A stretch of DNA of 64,000 nucleotides from contig CM029122.1 in assembly GCA_016859345.1 (NCBI GenBank), positions 9,026,575-9,090,574 on the forward strand, given 5' to 3'. The translations under genes and the position numbers were made by a program. This DNA comes from Istiophorus platypterus. Its lineage: Eukaryota > Chordata > Actinopteri > Istiophoriformes > Istiophoridae. Under the pieces are notes generated by a model. The model did no database searches. It saw only the letters and a program-made list of their open reading frames with translations, and was not told where the DNA came from. Numbering within the stretch: position 1 is the stretch's first letter; each line of letters begins with the position of its first letter. This document shows, one piece after another, positions 26,701 through 34,344 of this stretch.

Positions 26701-29700
26701 AAGCAAAGGAAACTTCTGAAGCAGACAAATATCCAGAAACTGCTGAACAGTGACCTTCAGTGAGGCACCTGTCTTGCTTTTCCGGTGATCTCCTTTTGAC
26801 CATCCAATCGTCGCACACTCGGAGAGAAGTAAATCCGACAAATAATTCTGTCTCATTGGTCAGATGCAGTGGAAAACAATATTATGTTGATTCGAAAGGT
26901 AGAAATCCTGCAAATCTTTCTTTCCTCTGCTTTGATTCTGCAGTCGTCTCCTCTATGCGTGGCAGCCATCCATGCAGGTGTGGTGTCAAACGCCGTGGGA
27001 GGGAGGATCAGCGTGGTCAGCAGCAAAGGCATCCCTCATTATGAGGGCACACTGGCAAACAATGTCACTTCCACTGGGTAAGAGCTTCATGAACCGCTGC
27101 TCACAAAACCTGCCTCCCCCTATTCTTCATTTACTTGTAGTTTGCACCTGCTATTTAATCAAATGCGCTTTGTTTTTTTCTTAAAAGAAAATTTTAATTC
27201 ATTGGTGTTTATTTTAAATTTAACAGAATGTGAATCTGGTTTTACATCAACAATAAAAACAGGTCAAAATCATGTTACAAAAGGTTTCAACAAAAAAAGT
27301 TTGAAACTCTTTTGAGGGAGTCAGCATATTGGCTTTTTTGTGAGAATGTGTAACGAACTGACGGAAAACAAGAAATTTTTCTGAAATGTTTGTCAGATCC
27401 TCTAATCCTACACTTCTCTCAACAGAGGAACTTTGTCAAACAGTCTCTTCACCTTCAGGACCAATGGTGAGTTTTGTTTTTAGTTTTTTTTCTATAAAGG
27501 ACCACTATGAGGTATTGGAGCTTTGCTGAGAAAAGTCCTATAAATGTTTACATCTGGACTTTTATGTCTGTGCCATGAGCAGGGATCCCCCTTCGTTTAT
27601 CCAAATAAAACGGTAGAATTACATGAAAACTCTTAAAAAGAAGTTATATTAAGCCCTGCTAGATCTCATTCAGGATCCCAAACACTTGATATTGTTATAA
27701 ATGATGGTAATGTTGTCTGTGTCTTGAAGGCTGTTATGGGACGCTGGGATTAGAGTCTGGTGGTGTGGCGGACACTCAGCTCTCTGTTTCATCGGTGTGG
27801 GAGTGGAAGATCTTTGGAGAGCACAGTGAGTGGAGGCCGTCGGGGGCACGCCTCAAAAAGGAAGGGCTTCCCTGGGCTCCTTCTCAGAGCGACCAGCAGC
27901 AGTGGCTACAGGTCGATCTCAAGAGGGAGAAGAGGATCACAGGTACATAAATGCATGTACACGGTCACAAAGATACCTTGAAATAAAATTTTACAGTCGT
28001 TGATATTACTGTACACTTTAACCATTATCTTTATTTCAAAATTAAGCCAAGAAGGCTCTCCAGCAAAATTTTCCCTCAGGTTTTGCCGCACTTGTTAATT
28101 CTTAGTGATCGCAAAATCATTTTTGGTCCACACTCATATAATGAAATATTGAGTGCATGTTCCTGAGACAAAAACTTTAGTTAGTTAGTTTTAGTTATAT
28201 GAGTTATATAAAGTGATTGGGAAGTTGGAGAAAGCCTCTAGTTGATCACAAGTTTTTAGCCTCGTGTGCAGTATTGCTCTGTGAATGGCAGTGTCAGTTG
28301 GTCCACCACTTCGATCCAGGCTGGAATATCGCAACAACTACTTGGTGGCTTACTATGAAATTTTGTGCAGACATTTTAAAAGAATTACTTCCCTCAAGAA
28401 ACATTTTTTCAATGTGATGCTTGAGGTTGTCTTCTATGAAGGCAGTGTTTCCACATGAGGATTTACACACTCAATCTCATCTCAATTCAAATAAAGTGGC
28501 AGACAGTGAACATAGTGCACTTTACAGTAAGTAGGGAGAAACATTGGAGACAGCCTCAGTCTTGTTTAAGCTGTGCATCATCTTCTTGTCTCCGCTGTCT
28601 TCCCCCAACCAGGCATCATCACCACAGGCTCTACCCTGAGAGAGTATCAGTACTATGTTTCAACGTACCGGCTGTTGTACAGTAATGATGGCCAGCAGTG
28701 GTACATCTACAGGGAAGCAAACTCCACGCAAGACAAGGTAATACAATCAAAAGATCAATAAACCATGCTTGCTCAACAATTGCGTCACTGGCTTTTATGC
28801 TTTTTTTTTTTTCTTTCTTCAAATTAGTGCAAATGGACAAAAATGTCACTTTAGAAGGCTGCAGGGACACATACTTGTATCGTTCCCATAGCAACTGGTA
28901 TCGACGAAGAGATGTTTATGGCAGGAAAGGAGAGAAGTCAGTGGTTTGAGTTAAGTGCTGTGGTATACAAGTCAGGGTGCCTGGGCATTAATAATGAATG
29001 GATATGGATTGGATATGGCCAAGCTGTTAGGCTGGAACTGCTGTCTACAAGCTGCTCTCTGCTGGGACGCTCACAGGCTCTTATTGTGTCAAGGAAAGTA
29101 GTTATTAGCTGGCCAAGTTGGAAAATAATCAGCTTATGGCTTATAGTGCATTCGCTCACACTTTTATTTGGTTGTTTGCTGCAACTGTTGTGATCAATGT
29201 ACAATTTCCTCTTGTGTTAGTGTGTGTGTGTGTGTTTTTTGCTTTCTACCGTAAATTAAATTTCCCGATGAGGGACAATAAAGATGTCTGAACCGTCTGA
29301 AACAAGAATTTCTCAGATAATTTTTTTTTTTTCTACAAAATACTACTACTGGCCTAGAGTCAGGTTTTAATCTCTTGCTCAAATAACTCTCATTTTATGG
29401 TAGATGTTCCAAGGCAATATCAACTACCTGCATGAGGTGAGGAATAACTTCATCCCCCCAATTGAGGCCCGGTTTGTGAGGATAATTCCCACCTTATGGC
29501 ACCAGAGAATCGCGCTCAAGTTGGAGCTGCTTGGCTGCCAAATTCCTCCAAGTAAACAAAGTTAATGGTCACATAAACAAATATATCCCATAGTAGGAAA
29601 GCTGTACGGTTGATGTAAAAAAATTTTGTTTGGTTTGTTTTTTTTTTTTTTTTTTTTTTGGACAGTGAAGCCTAGAACTGAGTCGAAGCTGGGGCCAAGG

Positions 29701-31553
29701 ATGGCGACCCCTTCTCGTCATACTCCACCTCCTTTGGGTACAAAACGCCCCCCTCACCTGGGCCAAACCACACACACCCCAGACATAAGGAACACCACTA
29801 TGCCTCCCCACACCAGCAAAGGTGCGTCACAACTACAGCCACAAAAAAATGGGGGGGCGGGGGCTTGTTCGATCCCCTTTGGAGTGAATTTGTCATCCGG
29901 TGTTTATCGTAGTCTCTTTGCTCTTAGATGTGGCGCTGGCAGCAGTTCTGGTTCCCGTGTTGGTCATGGTTCTGACCGCCGTCATCTTGACTTCAGTTTG
30001 TGCTTGGCACTGGAGGAGCAGGTATGGATTCTTTTCTTTGACATGTGTTAAAGAAAAAAAGAAAAAAGAAAAAAAGAAACAGCCTCTTAAAATTTTAGTT
30101 TCTGGCTCCATTTCTTTTTCTGCCCTGTTCACAGGAAAAAGAGCTCAGAGGGAACATATGATCTTCCTCACTGGGACCGCACCGGTACGTCATCACTCTG
30201 CCTTATAGGCTTTCCGGCCTCAAACGCATTGTGTGTATAACTGAGGTCTTTGTGAGAGTTTTCTGGTGCAGCTCGGTGCATCTCATTGTGCTTCCTCTGT
30301 AGACTGGTGGAAGAGCATGAAGCAGCTGCTGCCATCTAAAATGGTGGAGACTGAGGATTCGGTCCGGTACAGCAGCAGTGAGGTGGGCCGGCTAACAGGG
30401 AGAGGTGCTGTACCGAGGTTACACGCTGAACCTGCAGGTAAAAACTTCTTCATTGCTAGTTTTTGAGGGAAACGCCAGTAATATCGGCGACGATTTAAAG
30501 GTGCACAGCTGGGTCTTCTTGTTAACAAAGCTTATGTTTACATTAAGCGTTTCTTACCGAAATGCATGGTGTCTGTCTTTGAGGTGTAACAAATATGCAT
30601 TAAACAAAAGTATCAAAAGTGTTGAATACATTCCTTTTAAAGCATAAACAAAGCAATGTTTTTTTTAAATTAAAAACTATACTTTGCCCACATCCAAGCG
30701 CACTGCTACAACTTGAATCTTCTTCCTCTTCGCTGCATTTGTTGGCACGTGGCTATGCTTACAGCCACCAGCTGGTGATGAGTTGTGTAGCCTGGAAACG
30801 GGCGGCAGGAATATGTATCATGTCAGCCGCCTGCTGATCGACATGCATGTTGGATCTGTGCACAAGCACGATACAACGCAACGGGCGCCTACTTGCAAAA
30901 ATATGCAAACCACTGTGTAAAAACACTGCACTTAGCAGTTTCCTTTTTTTCTGCACTGAAATTAGATTTTTGTCTACAAATGAGTTTTTCTCGGTGGCTC
31001 CGTTTTGCACAAACTGGGCCTCTCAAGATTGGATGTTTGGCACATTGCAGACTGCGTGGACACCAGGTTAGCTATAAACTGTAAGAAATCCATGGTCAGC
31101 AAAGTACTAAGATACGCTGTCGTTTCAGAATATGCCCAGCCGCTGGTGAGTGGTGTCACAACATTAGGTGCGCGTTCAACCTTCAAACCAGACGAGGGGC
31201 CTGACCCAGGATACTCCGACCCGGACCTGTACGACGCCCCCATCTCGCCGGACGTATACCACGCCTACGCAGAACCCCTGCCAGCCTCGGGATCTGAATA
31301 TGCCACGCCCATTGTGGTTGATATGGGTTGCCACCCATCAGGGGGCTCCTCTTTGAACCAGCCCGCCGCCGTGTGTAGTTTCATGGGGGCTGGGGCCGGG
31401 CCCGCTTCCCTGCTGACAGGGACAGACAGTGGCCAGTCCGGGAGGTCGGCGTACGATACACCGAAGAATGCCACTGGACAGGTCACGCCCACTGAGGATC
31501 TGACTTATCAGGTGCCTCAGAGTTGCACTCAGAAGCCAACGGGACAGAGCTGA
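14684..31553 (+). CDS. dcbld2: Discoidin, CUB and LCCL domain-containing protein 2 (15 coding exons)
   Basis: Neuropilin-like single-pass receptor protein (also called ESDN or CLCP1), known in mammals to modulate growth-factor receptor signalling at the plasma membrane. Fifteen exons join in phase to 705 codons (704 residues; human is somewhat longer, mainly at the N terminus). Visible in order: hydrophobic signal peptide (about 1-32); CUB domain 39-152 with C39, C66, C92 and C114; LCCL domain about 158-250, with LITCLD and YCPAGC motifs; discoidin (F5/8 C) domain C258-C414; Pro/Thr-rich stalk 419-470; membrane span about 472-497; cytosolic tail with YxxP motifs. The stalk motif PDIRNTT and the span DVALAAVLVPVLVMVLT match DCBLD2 rather than DCBLD1. 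The start was chosen because it gives a good signal peptide in frame with exon 2. All introns are GT-AG. Stop is TGA at 31,551-31,553. Neighbours (tmem30c, cmss1, filip1l) match human 3q12. Confidence 0.94.
14790..16989 (+). other. dcbld2 intron 1, CpG-rich at its start
   Basis: 2.2 kb intron. The first ~350 bp is GC-rich with a GGT/GGA tract (14,818-14,872) and a run of GCC/CGC near 15,070-15,100. Then (CA)n at 15,171-15,192, (GA)n at 15,971-15,989, and a fragment of a dispersed repeat at 16,555-16,640. No exon seen inside. Confidence 0.8.
16555..16640 (+). repeat. Fragment of the 1,880-2,090 repeat family
   Basis: GGGCTGAACCTAACTTATTT and TCATTATCGATTTATCTGCT are the typical start of this family. 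Confidence 0.5.
16990..17214 (+). CDS. dcbld2: dcbld2 exon 2: most of the CUB domain
   Basis: The acceptor CCCTGCAG precedes frame GDGCGPSVLGP. The exon contains SGTLSSLGYPGTYPNN, CEWEI and NYLRLYNG, all CUB hallmarks, and an NNT glycosylation sequon at residue 62. Length 225 nt, phase 1 to phase 1. The donor is ATCG/GTGAGA. Confidence 0.95.
18486..18623 (+). CDS. dcbld2: dcbld2 exon 3: end of the CUB domain
   Basis: Encodes KYCGLGLKV, then GNQVTVQFMSG and GFYMSYS, the last CUB strands. Length 138 nt, phase 1 to phase 1, acceptor TTCAACAG, donor ACAG/GTAACA. The open frame runs on into both introns, so the boundaries rest on splice sites and homology. Confidence 0.94.
19310..19410 (+). repeat. 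Fragment of the 56,080-56,590 repeat family
   Basis: AAGTCAGTAGGATTACTCAT followed by CATGAATTTTTGCACAAATC and GGCAAACCCTCCAATAGTTT aligns with the 56.4-56.5 kb copy in the same orientation. Confidence 0.55.
20735..21120 (+). repeat. Dispersed repeat ending GTGCAGGTGTACCTTATTAG
   Basis: Includes AACAGCCCTGCCATAACATT, TTTACAATGTAAATCCGTAT, GTGTTGGATTGCATTAGCTT and the terminal GCAGGTGTACCTTATTAGGT. Related ends occur at 11.4 and 58.1 kb. Confidence 0.6.
23040..23200 (+). repeat. Fragment of the 1,880-2,090 repeat family
   Basis: GGGTTGAGCTGAAATGACAA and CTAATATCTTTGGGGTTTTT correspond to the start and end blocks of the family. Confidence 0.45.
23440..23590 (+). repeat. Copy of the 1,880-2,090 repeat family
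   Basis: CAACTATTTTGATTATCGAT, TTCTCTGGTATCAGCCTCTC and AAATGTGAGAGCTTTCTGCT follow the family order. Lies about 200 bp before dcbld2 exon 4. Confidence 0.55.
23790..23841 (+). CDS. dcbld2: dcbld2 exon 4: start of the LCCL domain
   Basis: Small 52-nt exon encoding DLITCLDKGTDFQEAEF. Acceptor CCTTGTAG, donor TCAG/GTAAAC, phase 1 to phase 2. The 5.2 kb intron before it is the longest in the gene. Confidence 0.93.
23925..23997 (+). CDS. dcbld2: dcbld2 exon 5: LCCL core
   Basis: Encodes SKYCPAGCLTSTDEISGTI followed by PIGYRE, the LCCL signature with its paired cysteines. Only an 83-bp intron separates it from exon 4. Length 73 nt, phase 2 to phase 0, donor GAGAG/GTGAGT. Confidence 0.95.
23998..26943 (+). 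other. dcbld2 intron 5
   Basis: 2.9 kb intron with (GT)n at 24,610-24,637. Several chance open frames are present, the longest 195 codons at 25,188-25,775, without splice signals in phase with dcbld2. Confidence 0.75.
24610..24637. repeat. (GT)n microsatellite
   Basis: 14 GT units in dcbld2 intron 5. Confidence 0.95.
26944..27077 (+). CDS. dcbld2: dcbld2 exon 6: LCCL second half
   Basis: Encodes SSPLCVAAIHAGVVSN, GGRISVVSSKG and the glycosylation sequon NNVT. Length 134 nt, acceptor TTCTGCAG, donor ACTGG/GTAAGA, phase 0 to phase 2. Confidence 0.95.
27426..27466 (+). CDS. dcbld2: dcbld2 exon 7: small linker exon closing LCCL
   Basis: A 41-nt exon encoding GTLSNSLFTFRTN. It joins exons 6 and 8 in phase (2 in, 1 out). 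Acceptor TCTCAACAG, donor CAATG/GTGAGT. Confidence 0.92.
27730..27942 (+). CDS. dcbld2: dcbld2 exon 8: discoidin domain, first part
   Basis: Begins GCYGTLGLESG, the first cysteine of the F5/8 type C fold, and continues with ARLKKEGLPWAP and WLQVDLKREKRITG, the conserved strand of the discoidin jellyroll. Length 213 nt, phase 1 to phase 1. Confidence 0.95.
28295..28385 (-). repeat. Fragment of the 56,080-56,590 repeat family, opposite orientation
   Basis: TGGTCCACCACTTCGATCCA, ATATCGCAACAACTACTTGG and GAAATTTTGTGCAGACATT are the reverse complement of blocks in the 56.4-56.5 kb copy. Located in dcbld2 intron 8. Confidence 0.6.
28613..28737 (+). CDS. dcbld2: dcbld2 exon 9: discoidin domain, middle
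   Basis: Encodes IITTGSTLREYQYYVSTYRL and YSNDGQQWYIYRE, typical F5/8C strands. Length 125 nt, phase 1 to phase 0, acceptor CCAACCAG, donor ACAAG/GTAATA. Confidence 0.95.
29250..29305 (+). repeat. Possible LINE 3' tail
   Basis: AAATTTCCCGATGAGGGACA then ATAAAGATGTCTGAA resembles a common fish LINE 3' end. Short, so uncertain. Confidence 0.35.
29404..29551 (+). CDS. dcbld2: dcbld2 exon 10: discoidin domain, end
   Basis: Encodes MFQGNINYLHEVRNNFIPPI, then ARFVRIIP and LKLELLGC. The last cysteine (residue 414) closes the domain. Length 148 nt, phase 0 to phase 1. Confidence 0.95.
29666..29821 (+). CDS. dcbld2: dcbld2 exon 11: extracellular stalk
   Basis: Pro/Thr/Arg-rich, likely O-glycosylated stalk ending PDIRNTTMPPHTSKG. 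Its acceptor follows a run of about 20 T. Length 156 nt, phase 1 to phase 1. In human DCBLD2 this region is longer and more repetitive. Confidence 0.9.
29928..30021 (+). CDS. dcbld2: dcbld2 exon 12: transmembrane segment
   Basis: Encodes DVALAAVLVPVLVMVLTAV and CAWHWRSR: a single hydrophobic helix followed by a basic stop-transfer sequence. This is the most diagnostic stretch for DCBLD2. Phase 1 to phase 2. Confidence 0.96.
30135..30184 (+). CDS. dcbld2: dcbld2 exon 13: juxtamembrane tail
   Basis: A 50-nt exon encoding KKSSEGTYDLPHWDRT, including the first YxxP motif, YDLP, at residue 510. Phase 2 to phase 1. Confidence 0.93.
30303..30437 (+). CDS. dcbld2: dcbld2 exon 14: cytosolic tail
   Basis: Encodes DWWKSMKQLLPSK and VRYSSSEVGRLTGRG. 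Conserved tryptophans lie just after the membrane-proximal YDLP motif. Length 135 nt, phase 1 to phase 1. Confidence 0.93.
31129..31553 (+). CDS. dcbld2: dcbld2 exon 15: C-terminal YxxP-rich tail and stop
   Basis: The last coding exon carries seven YxxP motifs (YAQP, YSDP, YDAP, YAEP, YATP, YDTP, YQVP). In mammalian DCBLD2, phosphorylated YxxP sites bind CRK/CRKL SH2 domains. Ends CTQKPTGQS and TGA. Confidence 0.95.
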
Positions 31554-33175
31554 AGAGTCTGGATGCACATGGCCTTGATCTGCCCCTCACTGCTCCGGCA
31601 ACCCAATGGACAAAGACAGAGGGTTGTTAAAAGAATGAGGAGGTGCGAGCTCGTGAGTCCTGTTGCCCGGGCTTGAGTCTTGAATGAACACTACCTTAGC
31701 TTTAGATTCATCTGGAGATGTCTGTATTGCCTAACTGTCTCTGCATGGCCACAATCTGCTTGTGTAGTGCCATTACAGTCCTATCACTGAAACCACAAAG
31801 ATGAATGTGTTTGTGTCAGGTGTGAGAGTCGAAGGGATGAAAAGGAGAAAGCTGACTACTATTTGATAAAGACTTTGTCCCTGTTCTGTGATTCTTAGTA
31901 GTTCTTGCATTATGTGAAACTGTGATTTCCATTATTCCATTATTATTCTGTTGCATACTAAACCAGGTTCAACTGAAATGTGCCTCACGATTTACTTAAA
32001 TCAAGTCTAAAGGTTCTCATACTGAATTAATTGCATGTTACATTAAGTGCCCCGCATTCAAAGGATTCTGCCTTTCTAGAAAAATTCTAGTTTTCATGGT
32101 ACGTTTTGTCTTACTTTGTTTAAAAGCATGACTTGAAATTGTTTATAGCTCTAGTAATTCCATGAATGCAAACCTTTTAAAACTCTCAAGTGATTTACTG
32201 ATATTTATTTTATTTCACATCCTGCTGATAAGGAGAGACTCCTATTCAAAAAAATACCCCACCGCTACCTTCACCGACTACAGATCAAGAAAATTGTGGT
32301 TGCACTGTTGTAGACACCTTACTTGAAGAGGCTGATGGGGAGAATCAGTCATCTGTGAAACCCCCCCCAAGAGAAAAAAACTTTTTGTAGTATTGGAGAC
32401 CAAATGTTGCCTTTTCTGTGTTTATGCAACGTTGATTCACAACAGATCTGACTTTCACAATCGTGCCAACATCGCAAGTTTAGCCAAATAAACATTAAAG
32501 CAGTCTTAATGTAGAATTTTTTTAAGACCTAGTTAGAGGATGTTCTAGCAAAAAGGTACAAAGAAAAGGGGTAGATGGGTTAATCTGTTACAGCTGATTC
32601 AGAGTTTCATGTGTTTTATTTGTGCATCATTTGTGATTGTCTTGTGTTGAATTGTTTTTTTTTTTTTTTTTTTTAATCTGTCCTAATGCATTTGGGTGTG
32701 ACTTGTTCCTTCCTTGTAACTATGTGCATTAACATCTGTTATGTGTGGTAAGCTGTTTCCCATATTTCAGTCCTCGTGTGTTTTTGTTTTTAACGGACTG
32801 GTGACGATGTGGCTTATAGTTGTAGTAGGATGTGTTCATTGTCTGTAGCACCAGTAGACTGCATTCCTCTCCTGTCCACCTGTGGTACTGACCTGACCAA
32901 ACACAATGTGGCAGGAGTGTTGGTAGAGAGAGAGAGGGGGAAAAAAAAAAAAAAAAGGAACAAGCTGCTTTATAACTTTACAGAACAGCCCCACCCCCTC
33001 CGAGGGGGAAGGTGCTGATCACACAGCTGTGCCACCGATCATGCTTTGATTATGCTCAATAACCAAGGCAATCAATATACAGAGTTTTTGGTGCTCCCTG
33101 GTCACAGAGGGCTTGTGTTCATGTGGCTCTCACTGATTGTATATAGAGAAATAAAGAGTTTTTAAAAGAAAATGT
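31554..33175 (+). other. dcbld2: dcbld2 3'UTR with poly(A) signal at 33,150-33,155
   Basis: About 1.6 kb of AT-rich non-coding sequence after the TGA, with T-rich (32,656-32,674) and A-rich (32,941-32,956) runs. A canonical AATAAA lies at 33,150-33,155, with T-rich sequence downstream, as expected for a cleavage site near 33,170. Confidence 0.65.
33150..33155 (+). terminator. dcbld2: dcbld2 poly(A) signal
   Basis: AATAAA within GAGAAATAAAGAG. It is the last canonical signal before the convergent tmem30c 3' region. Confidence 0.6.
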
Positions 33176-33181
33176 TTTATT
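33176..33181 (-). terminator. tmem30c: Candidate tmem30c poly(A) signal
   Basis: AATAAA on the minus strand, 21 bp past the dcbld2 AATAAA on the plus strand. A second minus-strand AATAAA lies at 33,254-33,259. No minus-strand AATAAA was noticed nearer the tmem30c stop codon, so a ~0.9-1.0 kb 3'UTR is inferred. Confidence 0.5.
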
Positions 33182-33384
33182 CTTTTTAACTCCATTAAAA
33201 CAAACAAAAAATATTCTAGGCCATAACAGAACTTACATATGATTGGTTTTTGTTTTATTTCTACACATACATGTCTCTGACAGTTTTTTCTGTTTAACAT
33301 ATTTACACTGTAGTTAGATAAAAAAAAAGAAATCTCATTTGCAACATGATTTTGGTTTATAAAGGCATTCACTTAAGATACTTT

Positions 33385-33610
33385 GGCTTATGACTTAATA
33401 TCTGCTAATTAATGACATTCCTATCAGCTTCAGTTGTACTTTGTGCTCAGTGCTAATTAGGAAATGCAAGTATGTCAACATATACCTGCAGAACGGCATG
33501 TCTTTATAGGCAATTTGTAAATTTGGGTCAAAGCTCCTTTGTGCCCGCACAAAGCTGCTAGCATGGCTGTAGTTTCTCACTCGTGTTAATAGCATATTTA
33601 GCACATATTG
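33385..33610 (-). repeat. Fragment of the 56,080-56,590 repeat family, opposite orientation
   Basis: CTAATTAATGACATTCCTAT and CAGCTTCAGTTGTACTTTGT are reverse complements of the ATGGGTATGTCATTAGTTTT region at 56.2 kb and its extension. Lies in the probable tmem30c 3'UTR. Confidence 0.5.
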
Positions 33611-34156
33611 TCCAATACACTGGAAAAACAATACTAGCTGCACTGTCTCACCTTACTGCTGCTGTTATTAAAGCTTTAATTCACTTTTAGGAAATTAGCA
33701 CAACCGCGTTTGTCCAATAGCTTGTGTCCTGTATTCTACATGAACTGAAGCCTCAACCACATAGCGACTGGATTTTAGTAATTTTTAACATATTAATAAA
33801 AAAATAATTATCTTACTAAATATTAACAGTACATGAACAAAATGGGGTGTTTAAAAAAAATGCAAAAGTTCATCAAGTAAAATCAACAAGTAAAAGTTCT
33901 AAGCCTGCGCCGACGCACTCAGTTTTCACCATTGGTTCAGAACAACATCACAACAAGAGCCAAGGCACCTTGGGATTGTTTAGTCGATAGGGAAAGTCAT
34001 CTCCAGATGTCGAACTCTTTGGTTTTCATGCAAATGCTGTAATGTAAATTAACATTCTTTTTTAAGCCATTGTCCTTATCCTTTATCTGCTCATATCAAT
34101 GTCTTGTCATTCAGGATTTGTTGACTCCTTAAAGCAGCTCCTAGGCAGCTTACCCT

Positions 34157-34344
34157 TCATTCCTCCATGTTCTTCCCATCCTTTCCAAACTTCCACCAGA
34201 CCACCGTGAGGAGGACAGCTATCAGTAGTATCAGGCTGCTGGTCACTAGGTAAGCAATGGGCAGGAAATGGTTCTGACCTCCGAACCAGGTCAGCGTGGT
34301 CAGCACCACTTCCTTCCTGCCTTGGAAGTACTGCACAGGGAAGT
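34157..34344 (-). CDS. tmem30c: tmem30c exon 7: TM2 and C terminus
   Basis: FPVQYFQGRKEVVLTTLTWF, then GGQNHFLPIAYLVTSSLILL and a second hydrophobic helix, ending GKDGKNMEE and a stop at 34,159-34,157. Confidence 0.94.
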
